Source of the DNA: Apostichopus japonicus
Lineage: Eukaryota > Echinodermata > Holothuroidea > Aspidochirotida > Stichopodidae
Reading direction: 5' to 3'
Assembly (NCBI RefSeq): GCF_037975245.1
Contig: NC_092580.1
Coordinates: 26,809,501-26,873,500 of the forward strand
Length of the DNA: 64,000 bases
Position 1 is the first letter of the stretch; every line of letters starts with the position of its first letter. Positions 50,701-62,511 of this stretch are shown here, in pieces. A model generated the notes under the pieces. The model was not told the origin of the DNA and searched no databases. It saw nothing but the letters and a program-made list of their open reading frames with translations. Made by a program: the position numbers and the translations under genes.

Positions 50701-52071
50701 ATTTGGCTTTAATACATAATTCAAAGTCACAGAGTAAATCATGTACTTACCACTGACATATTCTGGTCACTCCTTAACCATGAATTCATCACATTTGCAG
50801 CCACATCACTGGCTATTAAAGAAATCTAAGGGCAAAAGGAATGAAAATGACAAGGTCTGTGGAAAAGGTCACATGAAACATTCCTATCCGAACAAAGAGC
50901 CATTATTGGCTGTAATAAAACCAAAGCATCACTAATAATCACTTGCTTAAATTTTAATCTGAATATAAATTTTCAAAGCCCACAACAATTTTATGTTATG
51001 ATGCAGTCAACTAGGTTGTGACACTTTCTCCCCCCCCCCTTTCCCCCTGCCCTCCTACCCCTCTCCTTAGACAAACCCTCTTTCATTGTGGAAGAAGCTC
51101 TTTTCAATGTCTTTACACTTGCTTTAATGTTCCTTTTCTGTAATCAACAGTGAAGAACTCATTGAGTCATGTCGTGGTGTTAGGCAAATCATTTGGCATT
51201 TAATTTACTACAATAAGATATAAAAAGTTGAAGAAGCAACTGTAATAATCAGGATTGCAATTTTCACTGCCTTTGTTTGCAGAAAATTACTTTCTTAGGC
51301 TAAACATCTTTTCTCATCATCCCATTGTGTGTAGAGTAATAAGTCCTGTTTGAACTTCATAAGTTGTAGAGCTCTCCTTCTTCATACTGTTCTAGCACTA
51401 ATGATATATGTATGCATATTGATGCACATGGAAAAACAACAAGATGATGAATATGAACATAAATTTGAAATTTCAAGTTTTCATAGGGCAAACACACAAG
51501 GAAAAAGTCACAGGTGTACTTTGAGATGAAAATAATTGTAACTTTGAGATACAGAATTGAAATGCTGGTCTATAAAGTTGAAAATTTTAATAAAAGTTTT
51601 GAGCTGAAACAGTGGAAAAATTTAAGATAAAATGTTAGATTCTCTGATCCCCCATTTGGGCCAGTGGAGCATAACGAAACTAAGTTCCTCTGGGGAAGAT
51701 CCCAAACCTTACAGGTTTTCTTTCCACCAACCCTCCCCCACCCCCTAAATTGTTTGAGTGAAGAAAAGGGGCAGCTTTTTTCTTTCTTACTTCTTTCCTT
51801 TTTCAACATACCCTTGTATATATACAGAATGACCACAATTTCTTACATGTTTGTTTGTTGGAAATATGTCATAGACCATCCTACAATACTCCAGTACACA
51901 TTCTACACTCCATGTCCACAGGCTCTTGCTAAGAGGGTGTAGAGGAATAAACCCTGGTGTTCTGTTTTTGCTGCCCAAATCATAGTCAACCACAATACCA
52001 CTAGCCTTGGAAAAATGGTAGCTATGATCAAGGACAAAGACAGTCTTATGAGATAAAGTCTGCTCCATCAT
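41796..52071 (-). CDS. INTS13: Integrator complex subunit 13 / Asunder, 13 coding exons, complete
   Basis: Exons in transcript order: 52071-51847, 50825-50751, 50186-49987, 49621-49541, 49017-48801, 47996-47768, 47270-47227, 46687-46378, 45695-45619, 44274-44117, 43845-43651, 43059-42941, 41947-41796. Phases agree; total 2082 nt, 693 aa (human about 706). INTS13 belongs to the INTS10-13-14 module of Integrator, which processes snRNA 3' ends and attenuates transcription. The Drosophila orthologue Asunder controls dynein at the nuclear envelope. Motifs: SHKTVFVLDHSY and SKSLWTWSVE near the N-terminus (VWA-like fold), NRGRIVCIT, HFDLAITTITGIPMK, the highly conserved VNSRPSLCLTNFLLNGRQV, HGGEIFIHCLG, EDPPSISEGPGGRVTDYRI, RDEQYRQMWSELE, and the C-terminal SLLSMWTNRLN...RKHDEFAGR peptide. 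The start is the first of two adjacent ATGs in the exon after acceptor 52081-52082. The stop TGA overlaps a donor-like GTGAGT. Confidence 0.94.
44277..44565 (-). mobile_element. tRNA-derived SINE, minus strand, tail abutting INTS13 exon 10
   Basis: The minus strand shows GGTTCGATTCC (44534-44544, exact B-box type), then CGTTGTGTCCTTGGGCAAGA, CAGGGGTAAAATGGGTACC, a TGTAAAGCGCTTTGAGACC core, AAAGCGCCCTATAAA and an ATTATGATTATTATTAATA tail. The tail runs straight into the ACAG acceptor of the exon at 44274. A related copy is at 25450-25755. Confidence 0.85.
45404..45603. mobile_element. Tc1/mariner-type MITE (200 bp, TA target duplication)
   Basis: The ends are inverted: GGTGGTTTAATAGGGACGTA on the left and, read on the other strand, GGTGGCTTAATAGGGACATA on the right. 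Each is flanked by TA (45402-45403 and 45604-45605). The interior is about seven degenerate copies of TTTTGACTTTTTATCTCAAA-like sequence and has no ORF. It lies in the INTS13 intron after the exon ending at 45619; the donor GTAAGG occupies 45613-45618. Confidence 0.82.
47098..47142. repeat. Perfect 18-bp inverted repeat with 9-nt loop
   Basis: The left arm TTGGTAACTCTAGAGAAC (47098-47115) and right arm GTTCTCTAGAGTTACCAA (47125-47142) are exact reverse complements. It lies in an INTS13 intron. It may be a small foldback element or chance hairpin. Confidence 0.9.
49110..49175 (-). mobile_element. SINE-like tail fragment
   Basis: AATAAAAATAATAATTTATT followed by TTATAAAGCGTAAAATCC and AGTGCTCTAAAACGCT resembles the GCGCTTTATAAA...(ATT)n SINE tail seen at 44277-44565, strongly decayed. 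A similar remnant occurs around 52755-52830. Confidence 0.4.
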
Positions 52072-53232
52072 TCCAGAGAACTGTTGATAAAAAAGAGATA
52101 ATGACTTTTGAGTTAAACAGACACCGAGTGCTTTTAGACAGCAATGCATTCAGACTTATGATGTTACAAGTTACCTGCAACAGATCAGGATTGGTCATCT
52201 ACACTCCAAAGGCTCTAAAATAGCAGGTGGAAACCACTGCACTTAAAATAGTTGTACAAACTGTTCTCTTTATCCCTCAGAAGTTCACTAGGCATTTGTT
52301 AGGCATTTGTTAGGCATTTCAATAACCAAGTTTTCTTTCTCTATATTTTCTACATCATACCAACTTAAAATGGTCTTGGATAAACACTATACCTGAGGCT
52401 GTAACAGTGTAATGGTAAAGTACAGTACTTACCAATTGCTAATTGCAAAGTTAAGATTGGACTGAATAGTAAGTGGTACAGGTACTTTAGATGACATTCC
52501 TTGAAACAAATTTAACATTTACATGAATGGAAATGCATATTTTTAAGGGCATAATTTACATTAATTTAATAGCCATCATATTACGTCTGTATTATTTTCA
52601 AAAGTCACTTCTGTGTAGGTCTACAAAGTAATTTAGCTAGGAATGTTGATGTTGGCACCTGATACTACCGGTATATTCCCTGGTATTCCCTGCGCTGTAT
52701 AGGCTGTAATCATTAGGTCAGCTAATAAGATGTGCCAAAACTTGGGAATGTTTATTTTTTTTATTACAACAATCTTAGAGCGTTATAAAACACGGTTAGC
52801 AAAGTGCTCATCTCCGCAGAGGCCCTCCCAAGAAAATTAAAAATTAAAGGAATGCTTGTTAATATATATTATGCTAAAATTCACATCATGATATAGCTAA
52901 GCACAAAAGTTCTATTCGTCAGCTTAATGGTTTTTTATTGCTAGTTTTTCTTCCAACGTTGTTTGGTTCGCTAAATGCTAAGCCTACAACTACTGTAGTC
53001 TTACCGCCGTCAACCTTGACGAGGCTTACTAATATAATATAGTAATATTAATGATAGTAACTTGCTACGGTAGTTACTGTAATTTCCATTTCGCGAAACT
53101 AGTACCTAAGGAATGCGCTATGTTGAAAGAACGGACAATTGAATCTCAAATGAACGTGGCTTACTCTTGCCTTTCTGAAGTGTTACAATAGTACTCTACA
53201 ACGCATAATTTATAAGCAATGGAACATCTTAC

Positions 53233-53330
53233 CTATTTAAATCCAAGGCATCACAGGGATGTTATGAATTCTAAAACAACCTTCCCACAACGTCGTCGGC
53301 GAATCAACTAGGATGTATTCTAGCCTACTC
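53233..53330 (-). promoter_or_regulatory. Probable non-coding first exon and promoter side of INTS13
   Basis: The INTS13 start exon begins 9 bp upstream of the ATG at an acceptor (TTATCAACAG), so a 5' UTR exon is required. On the minus strand a good donor, AAATAG|GTAAGATG, sits at 53233/53232. It is preceded by a less AT-rich stretch with several CpGs (53290-53400). The outer boundary is a guess. Confidence 0.4.
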
Positions 53331-53339
53331 AGCAAAATG

Positions 53340-55095
53340 TCTAGCCAAAGAATACTATCTTTCAATGGTCACCCGCGCTGTAATGAATGCTTGGTTACCA
53401 ATGTCGAAAACATGTAATTTTCAAAATAACTCTGTACTGTAGATATAAATTAACCAGAGAGACACCAAAAATAACAATTTGATCAGATTTCGAAAGGCTT
53501 TAAAGGTAGGTAATTAATAAAGGTAAGAAACTCAAAACGTAATTGAATAAGTATACGGAAAGGTTTGCTTTTCAGTTATAGCCAAGGACTAGAACAAGTT
53601 ATTTTGAAGTGCAGGGTTGAGATCAGTATATCAATAGGGACCTTTTAGTAAGTAGTACCTAGTAATACTAGCCTTAGTCTATGGTACATTAGCTGGATAG
53701 GTGACACCAAATCTGCAATAAATGGGAAACGATAATTTCTTATTTGTTGAAAAAGACAGAAATATATTTATTCTTACAAAAAAAATTCATATGACTACGG
53801 TTAGTATAATATTTTCTGAAATTTTGATGAAACTATTTCCAAAAAGAACAGCTCGATTAATGTCAGAACTCAGATGTTAATTGTTATCTAGGGCCTATAC
53901 GAATTGCAAAAGCTGCTGACTGGTGGTCAAATGCCTACAACAACTTACATAAAAAATATTTATGTCATATGTAAACCAAGAAACTCTTTCACTCATACTT
54001 GTTTATATGTATGACTTAATACCAAAAGTATCAATGGAAATGAGTTTGTTAATTTTGCAGGAAAGAAAGTGTCTTCGTGGCCTGCATTATTATAAACCAC
54101 CAAGTTATACTGGTGCTAACATTAGTAATGGGCTGAAGGTAAATTGAAAAAGAAATGAAAAATAGAAACTTGTCTGTGATATTTTCAACTAACGTTAGCA
54201 ATAATTTTGCTACTAAAGATTAGCACTATTCACCCTAGTTCATGAATAACGATTCACTTTTGGGATTGCAGTCTTCATTCCTTTTTTTTTTTATATATTG
54301 GCAATCAAAAATTTCACTGCAAAACTTTGAAACTATTCAGTTTCTTGCCAACAACAGCAAAAAGTCAGAATGGTATTGATTTGCAGCAATGTTTGTTCAA
54401 TGTCAATTTTGGTTTGCAATACCTATCTTGCTACTGCAGATCTATACCATTAGGCTAACAGTATAGCCAACAAAAGGAGCCATTTCTACAGTGTGAGAGT
54501 CAGCCTATTTACCCAATGGTCATTTCAATGGGGATAGTGCTCTTGCTTATTTGCCAGACCATCAGTTAAATACTCATCCCACTGATGCTGACTGATTGAT
54601 TGGTTGAATAAGCGAGAGGACCATGCAAACTGTAAGAACTGATGGTCACACTCCTTGGCCTAGCAGATTAAGTAATTTTCACTGCCACATGTACCCAAAA
54701 AAACTGCCTAACATCTTGTATTCAAATTGATTCAATCAATAACATTGATTGAATTCAGCCCTTCATGTTCAAGTTCTTACAATAAAGGAAACTGTAAGTA
54801 AGAAAGGTATTAATCCTGTAAGACGTGTCTTTTCACACCTTGATTCTGCAAAGCATATCTATGTCAGCTCTGGAAGTGTTTCACTCTGTGCACTCATGTT
54901 ACTGTCTGCCACTTCAGCCACTTGCGCTGGTTGCTAGACACACACTAATTCTAGATCACCTAAATTTATCAAAATGAATAGTTTCAACCTAATTCTGTCG
55001 ATCAAACCAAGGCAGCTCACAAACTTAGGTCCTCCTATTCCTATATGTCTTATAAAATATGGTTTTTCTTCCTTCATTTAATTTTTCTTTCATAG
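53340..55095. other. Divergent region between INTS13 and PTPDC1
   Basis: Head-to-head gene starts lie about 3 kb apart by ATG. The interval should hold both promoters. No TATA or initiator could be assigned with confidence. One candidate small exon (54061-54138) is listed separately. The rest shows no exon-like signal. Confidence 0.5.
54061..54138 (+). other. Possible upstream (5' UTR) exon of PTPDC1
   Basis: A 78-nt stretch is bounded by TTAATTTTGCAG (AG 54059-54060) and GTAAAT (54139) and is open in one frame for all 26 codons. If joined to the acceptor at 55094-55095, the downstream ATG at 55128 would be in a different frame, so it would act as 5' UTR. Supported by splice-like ends only. 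Confidence 0.25.
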
Positions 55096-55127
55096 TGCAT
55101 AAGGTGCCAATGGTTTGAGTATATAGC

Positions 55128-58100
55128 ATGTCCACTGAAGATGAAGACAGTTTGTCAGAGTCTGTTGGTCCTCACATCAACACGATTGAGAGACTCTCGG
55201 GGAAGTATGGATCACTTATGGACAGTGTTAGACGCAGAGCCCCAGAACCTCTGAAATGCTCTTTAGGATGTGGTGGAAAGAACTGCAAATACTGCAATCC
55301 CGGGAAATTTGCTGAGGATGACATGGCCATTAGAGGTTTATATTCACACTGGTAATTATCAAACTGCAATTCAATTTGAAGTGTTGGTGTATTTTTCGTT
55401 GGATGTGTTTTATCCAACTTTCATTTTAAGATGGATCAGTTTTTTAGTTTATACAAAACTATTTTGCTCAGAATTCAGGAAAAAATCAGAAGATATTCAT
55501 TACAACATTTTAAATTTTCTTTACTTTTTCGTATCTGTTATGCAATTATGGTATTAGACAATATTTTGCTCTATGTTAACAGGATAACAAAGGATGTATT
55601 AGCTACATCAAGACCAATTGGGGAATTCATGGAGAGATATAATATAACAAACCAATTCAAAAGGTGAGTCTGACACTAAATTAAGGACTGTTAAATGCAT
55701 GTGCTTCATATATGAAGTGTTATCACACAGAACACTGCATAATATGTATTCTTCCACCGTTACAGAAGTCAAAAGTACTTTACAATTTCATACAAACTTT
55801 AAGCAGCTTTTCATTCAAGAAATATCTTTTATCTGTAAAAGATGTGTACAATATGTGTACAATATGTAAACTGTGTTGCATAAAAGTGTTACATATAGTT
55901 TTAATAACAGAGATAAAACAAATAATATAGTTGCTTTTTCACTTGAAGCTTTGGGATCAAGTCAATCATCAACTTACAAACTGCTGGAGAACATTCTAGC
56001 TGCGGACCTGGTCTTCATGAGAGCGGATTCTCGTATGACCCTCAGGAATTCATGGATAATGGAGGTGAACTACTTAAATATTGAAGCATTTTCTCCATTA
56101 TTATGTACCTGTATCTTCTAAAGATAAATATTCAATGTCAATACATTCAGATTATTCAACCTCACACACTGTTTAGCTTAGATTCTAGTGTTTGAGATGT
56201 TTCCAGTTTGTGATGTGGCAGCTTCCTGCTTATGATCATCAAATATTTCAAAGATATGATATGTAAATTTCAGCTTGCTAATACATGTGCTCTAGACACC
56301 TACCTGTACAATGATAACCCATCAGTAAAGACATGGTGGAGTAAAAATAGTCCAGAATTTACATGTTTTTTTTCACTATTTTGTAAGCTCTAATATTTTG
56401 GAATAGTACTGGTCTAGCAAATCATTGCTCTCCTGGTCTGGCTGTTGATACCACATTTTCTTTTGTTCTCATCTCTTACAGTTTTTTTTTATAATTTTGG
56501 CTGGGATGATTATGGAGTTCGTTCTTTGCAGTTCCTGTTGGACATGGTAAAAGTGATGGCTTTTGCGATCAAACAAGGGAAGGTGAGATAATTTAAATTG
56601 ATGGATAATTGTTTGGAATGTTCTCATATTAATAAACATAAATAAACTTTCAATTAATGAGTAAAAATACTTGGGCCAGATAAAATGTAAAGATATTCTG
56701 CTTTCTTTATACAGAAAGAAAGAAATATGCTTGTGAGCAAACAGTGTTGAAAACCTTGCTAACTGTCAACTGCTGCACAAAGCAACACAAGATGGTTTTG
56801 TGCTGGACATATCAAATGATACGTACTACAAGTACTCAGTTCACATGTCAGTGTCATGGGTTTCTGTTCAACATGTCACTTGACCTCAGCAAACAATTTA
56901 TCCAGTATCACATTGCAAAATGCTATACAAACTGGTCAAGTTGCTATACAAGTGTAAAGATGTATATATTATTCTACATAGTTTTCTACACAGGAACTCT
57001 AGTATTCAATGAGATCAAATATCAGAGCCTTCAAAATTGAACACTAACTTATGCCCTGGGTGACCTTAAACAGTGCTGATGTTGTAGACCAATGTTTCAG
57101 TGGAGCAGCTTTTCAAGACTGGAGGGAGATAGGAGAATGAATGTCAGGGCACACAGTCTCAAGCGGGTGGACTATTGAAGTGTAACAGCTTTTCTAGGCA
57201 TGATAGAGTGCAATATATAGAAGACAGGACCCATGCGATAGTAAACACTCAGACCAACAGGTTAAAGTTAGTTTCATTAGACCTGACCATTTCTCAATCT
57301 CTCCTCTATCCAGGTGGCTGTACACTGCCATGCTGGGAAGGGTCGTACCGGTGTTCTGATAGCATGCTATCTTATCTACTCTCAGAGGATGGACGGTGAT
57401 AACGCCGTTCACTACATCAGACAGAAGAGGTATAATTCCTTTGATAATGTAAAAAAAAGTCATGTTGGGTCAGAAAGAAAGCTCATAGTGTCAAATTATT
57501 TACATGAATCTCTCGACAACGACATTTCATGGGGAAGATGCAATCCTCTGCGTCAGATAGAAGAGGTGGTTATTTTGATCGTAAGAAAGAATACAAAAAG
57601 AAAAAAGAAGGCATGCCAGGTCAGAATATATAGTTGTTAATTTTAATTCTGGGGTCTGTTAATCAAGTCTGGTAACAAGAAATTTGTACCTTCTTTGTAT
57701 TTATGTATATATATATATATATATATGAACTTTAAGAAGTGTTCATTTCTTTTTTCTATTTTACATCTGCTTTAGGCCAGGTTCAGTCCAGACATCGACT
57801 CAAGTTGAAGTTTGTCAGCAGTTTGCTCAGTATCTGATTCCTCTCAGGATGATATTCTCAGCTTCGTGAGTTTCTTTTTCTTCACTCGTGTGCAAAGTTT
57901 CACCATTCAAATCACTTCATCACATTATGCTTTTAGAAGAGAGAAACTATCTACTCTAGTGTGATATTTGTATGTGCGTTTGTAATGTCCTGGCAAACTT
58001 CTGATAATAGAAATTATACATTGCAGAATTAAGGATATGCCTTGGAACCTGAATAGGTTAGGGTTAGGGCCACCTAAATAGAGGAGAGATTAGGTTAGAA

Positions 58101-61100
58101 AGATATTTATTACCATAGCATGACAACTAGGTAGCAACACTGTGTGAAAGCCGAATTGCTTTAAACACAATCAGCAGTGGATTAACAAGTTTTGGAAATG
58201 TTTACGTCAGTGAAGAGGGTTAAAGTGTCGTGCAGTGATAAGGGTGTCCTTCCTGATTGCACTAGGATTCTCATTCATGTCTACCAAGACCAAAACCAGC
58301 AATTCCCTGACCCTGGTATGTTTTTCAGATATGAAACAACATCCATTCCGTCATTTTGAGGAGTGATGTTCATCGCTATTAGGAATGCTATCGCCGAGGC
58401 TAAATTATGTCCATGTTGCTTATGGTCTTCATCACAGCCCACTGATGTACCAGTACTGATTATTTTATTGTCTTATTCAAACCTAATTCACAAAGGTTGG
58501 ACAGTTACTAAACAAAACAGAACCATAGATTGATAGTTTCAAGGCTTTATTTGAAACCATCATCCAAGATGTTCTATTTATAAAGGTTTTGTTCAATGTG
58601 AAAGAGTTAGGTGGGAGGACATACAGGCGTGTAGCCAGGGGGGCGAAGGGGCGACCGCCCCCCCTCCCTTGAGCATATTTTTTTGTACGTTTTTCTGATA
58701 TCGCTAGTAATTTCAAAATAGAAAATTCAAAATAGATGCAACTTGCAAGGCCTGGGAAGTGCCATTTCCAGCGATCTGGGAGGCATTTTCGGCCAAAATT
58801 TTCTTGTACGCTTCCCGCCAACCCATGGTGGCGCTACGCTTAGATAGTTTCCAATGCCCAATCTACAGCTCTGATAATTTGCCTAAAGGTTCTCCCCTCC
58901 CTTGGCAAATTCCTCGCTATGCTCCTGAGGACATATCTCATGGTGATAAATACAAAAATACTATTTCATAAGGAAAATAGTAAAGATTATTTTCTGAAGA
59001 TTATTTTTGTCCCTTCAGGGATCCTAGAGCGTATCCATTTACTCTGGGGCAGTTCCTGAACAGACAGAAATTGATGCTGCATGGGTACGAAGCAAGAGAG
59101 TTAAAATACAAACCAAAGGTAGGACACGTTTGGAAATACTATACTCTTCCCGACCGGAAAACATGAGAATTATCCTCTTTCCTATCCTCAATTTTGGAGA
59201 AAGTTTCACAGGAAAGTGGAGTGGAAGATAACAAGATTTTATTGTATTGTTTAACATTATTAGTTTTCAATTAAGTGCTTTTCTGGGGGGACCTACTCCC
59301 TGGAACCACCATTGTAGAGTCTGTACGGAAGGTGAATTGGGTAGGTTTAGGTGGGGGGGACTGTTTATTGAGAAATAGCATTTAATTCTGCCAAAATACA
59401 ATGCAATTATTAATTTTTATATTTAATTTTCCTCTCGTTCATGATCAAGCACTTGTACCTTCGTCTTTTATCGAAAACTCTTACAGATAATTTACGTCAT
59501 ATGGAAGAGGCTTCTGTCCTTAGCTCACGACAAGGATTATAAATTTGACCTTGAAGAGGACAATTATGACATCATGTACCAGATGTCTCCTCGTGCATTC
59601 CAGGAGATGAGAGACGCTATGGACAGCACATGTAGCTCCGTGGAGTCTATTTCTCAAGGGAACAGTTCAACCCTCGGTAGCTCTCGCTATCGGGACAACT
59701 CCTCTGCGTCGGACACGTCCTCTATATCTGATAGCGAAGCGACCAGGAAGCCAGTGATCGAGAAGAAAATGTCAATTCTGCTGTCCAAGGACGGAAGGAG
59801 CTCAGAGTCGGACTGTGAGGTAGCCGAAGGAGTGGCCAGGGCTCTGGCTTTTAACAAATTGGGAAAGCGAAGTGGAATGTCACCAGAACAAGAATCTGCC
59901 TCGTTGGTGAGAAGTCTCTCTTTACTCTTTTGATTTTTCATTGAAATATCTCTGTGGATCTGCAAGACAACTTGGGATGAACGTATATATGTCAAACTTT
60001 TGTTCGGACTTCAGAATTCATCGGAATGTGTGTCTTGAATGTGTTCCCCTCTGCATTAGCTTTCTTTGAACTAATCTGTGTGGGTATTGTAACATTAGGT
60101 TGTGGCACAGTCAGTGCGACACGTAGTTTCAAACTCATCTATAGGCATTTACACAATTACTCAGTTACAAAACACTGAATCAGGTTGATTTGTAGTTATG
60201 TTTCCTCAAAGTCACAGTCAATTCCTTTCACATTCCATTACTCTCTGTATTCACTATATATGTTTTATATATGTTGTGTAAAAACAAATTAAATAAACGA
60301 AAATAAAAATTAACAAAATTCGCTTGATCAATCCTCTTGTTATTTGTTCCTTCCTTGAGTGCGATACTCAGTAGTCACAAGTTTGTAATGTTTTCTGTCC
60401 ATCGAACTTTCATAACTTAGATTAATGTTTAGTTTCACTAGCTCAATAGACAATCTGAAAAACAAGCATTGGCAAAGGAATATCCTCATATGTATATGTA
60501 GGGTATCCATTAAGGCCTATTCACAAAAGATAAAAAAAGAAAACTTTCCAGAGGTGAACTTTTGCACAGTTTCTCTATTATTATTGTTACCTATCAGATA
60601 ATCTATCATAATATTAGTTATTCCTTCAAGATTCACTTTATTTTTTTTTTTTTTTATTTCTTTGTTTCTTTTTCCCCCATATCTTACATAGCAATTGCAA
60701 CAGAGAATTAATTCACTGCAAGTAAGTATTACAATTTGTATAATTTCATCTTTCTTATTAATATGGTAAAAAGCCTTTGTTTGAAATGACACTGCATACT
60801 CTGGCCGGTCCTCTGTTACTGTTTGTTTTTTAATCTTCCTGTATTGATTGGTTGATAGAGTTAGTGCAGGATGGTTGGTTGATCAACCTCAATTACAAAC
60901 ACTCTGCATTGTCTCACATTTGAGCTGATTTATCTGATTAGTCCTCTAACTGTGCCATCTAGGAGTGTTAGCTCAGTGGTTAACGCCGGTGCCTTTCAAT
61001 CATAAGGTCCCGAGTTTGAGTCACTCCAAGATTAATGTATGTCGTCCAGTTACAGAGTTGTTGACAATTGACAATTCATAATCCTGGACATTAAATATGA

Positions 61101-62511
61101 ATCTAAGAGACTGACTTCGGTCAGCTTGGGGCTTTGATGAGCCAATGATGGCTTCTTCGCGAGTTCCTGCTTGCAGGAGGATCTAATATACATACATTTA
61201 GAGAACTTCTTCCTGCAGGTCATAAGTATAACTGTTAGCATGCTAAAATTTGAGGCATCACTGAATTTCAGTCTCAAAAGTTGAAATCAGTATTTTGCTT
61301 CCTTTTTTCTTCAACATGCAGAGAGAAAGTATAGAAAGGACACCATGGCAACAAGTTTGATACATCATAGTACATTTGATTCATAGTCTGCCAATGATAA
61401 AAAAATCCATGAAATGCTGACACTAATATTTGTCTTTCCTTAGGAAAATTTAAATGCAAGCAATGCATCATGGGATCTCCTAGTTACTGAGAATGATCCT
61501 CTGTTCCTTGCGAGTCTGATGTGGTCTTGGTTTCTACATTTGAAGGTTTGTCTCTGTGATTTGGGTTTTCCTTCTGTTTCTCTTTTTTTATTTCCCTTTT
61601 TCTTCTCTTTTTAGGTCTGGCTGACTAAAGTAAAGTGAAGTATTTCATGCAAGAGCTATTGATACTTGACACATATGTAATGGTCTTACAAATTGAAGTA
61701 AAGCCCAAAGCAACAGCCTTAACAGTCAATTAGAATTCTGACAATTGGTGTTTATTGGAAGTATTAGTCATTGGTCTATCCCCCATAGCACTTGTTACTC
61801 TATTCCATTATCAATTAGATGATTAAAATGGAATTTATTCTCTGAAGAAAATAGTCCATCTTGCAAAGGACATTTGGATCCATGTTAGATGGTTTGCCTC
61901 AATCACTTTCCAAGATATCTAAGTTGTAAGAGATTAAACTTGTGAAAAAATTTGGAGTTGTGGAAGAATATGTTTCTGAAGAACAGTGAAAAGCTTATCC
62001 TTCCTTTGTCTGGCAAGAATTCTCAAAATCAATTCTCCAACGTACAGAGAAACATTGGAATGCTACAGAGGTAATTCTGCCAAAGAATAAGGGGGTCCCT
62101 CACCCCTCTCTCTATTGAACCATGAATTAATACCCCTCCTGGCAATGTGATAATCTAATGTGAATGAATCCAACTCACATGGTGATGTCTTTTTCACAAA
62201 TAATTACGATTCAGGTTTCAGCCATGACGGGAGAAGACGTGCAATCGTTAGTAGATGCTGAGAATCCAGCGGCTGAATTCAAGAGGCTCCCCAAGGGATT
62301 ATATCACACCATAGACTTCATGCTCAGCACCTTGATCAAGTTCCCCAGTATCCCATCCAAAGTCGAAGAAGCTGTGCTAGGCAGGATTTGTGAGGTTTTA
62401 ACATTTTCAGTGAGAGAGATGGATAGTTCTGTCACTTTGAAGAAGACGTTGAAGAAGTGTTTGATATCCATCGTGGATCATAAAAGAACAAGACGGAAAA
62501 TTAAGCCATAA
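55128..62511 (+). CDS. PTPDC1: Protein tyrosine phosphatase domain-containing protein 1, 11 coding exons, complete
   Basis: Exons: 55128-55351, 55583-55663, 55949-56064, 56482-56582, 57314-57429, 57776-57865, 59019-59118, 59487-59906, 60692-60721, 61444-61545, 62215-62511. Phases agree; total 1677 nt, 558 aa (human about 754; the central disordered part is shorter). PTPDC1 is a dual-specificity/CDC14-like phosphatase reported to affect cilia and centrosomes. Motifs: CSLGCGGKNCKYCNP near residue 45, FGIKSIINLQTAGEH, the general-acid loop FYNFGWDDYGV (Asp149/150), and the catalytic P-loop HCHAGKGRTG with Cys179 and Arg185. Then come RPGSVQT, LHGYEARELKYKPK, a Ser-rich segment in exon 8, and the family-specific C-terminal helical domain starting WDLLVTENDPLFLASLMWSW. 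Exon 9 is only 30 nt. The start is the first ATG after the acceptor at 55094-55095, so a 5' UTR intron is likely. Confidence 0.94.
57706..57726. repeat. TA dinucleotide microsatellite
   Basis: About ten TA units in PTPDC1 intron 5, 50 bp before the exon 6 acceptor. Simple repeat. Confidence 0.9.
58624..58927. mobile_element. hAT-type MITE copy 2 with 8-bp target duplication
   Basis: It starts CAGGCGTGTAGCC and ends GCTATGCTCCTG, flanked by identical AGGACATA at 58616-58623 and 58928-58935. The interior shares long stretches with copy 1 (for example AAGGCCTGGGAAGTGCCATT and GGCCAAAATTTTCTT-like segments, and CCCCTCCCTTGGCAAATTC). It has no ORF. Located in PTPDC1 intron 6, about 90 bp before exon 7. 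Confidence 0.88.
60961..61205 (+). mobile_element. tRNA-derived SINE, plus strand, with A-box
   Basis: TTAGCTCAGTGGTTAACGC (A-box type), then CATAAGGTCCCGAGTTTGAG (weak B-box) and a closing CACTCC arm make a tRNA-like head. The body has AGAGACTGACTTCGGTCAGC and GCAGGAGGATCTAATATACA, ending in ATACATACAT. Same family as 33686-33892. Located in PTPDC1 intron 9. Confidence 0.88.

Noticed and set aside
58058-58074. Interstitial telomeric repeat (GGTTAGGGTTAGGG)
   Set aside because: Only about two units; too short to distinguish from chance. The CCCTAA motifs near 42783-42812 are likewise just a short local duplication.
60961-61035. Functional tRNA gene
   Set aside because: It has an A-box-like and weak B-box-like sequence but no proper cloverleaf; it is followed by a SINE body shared with 33686-33892.
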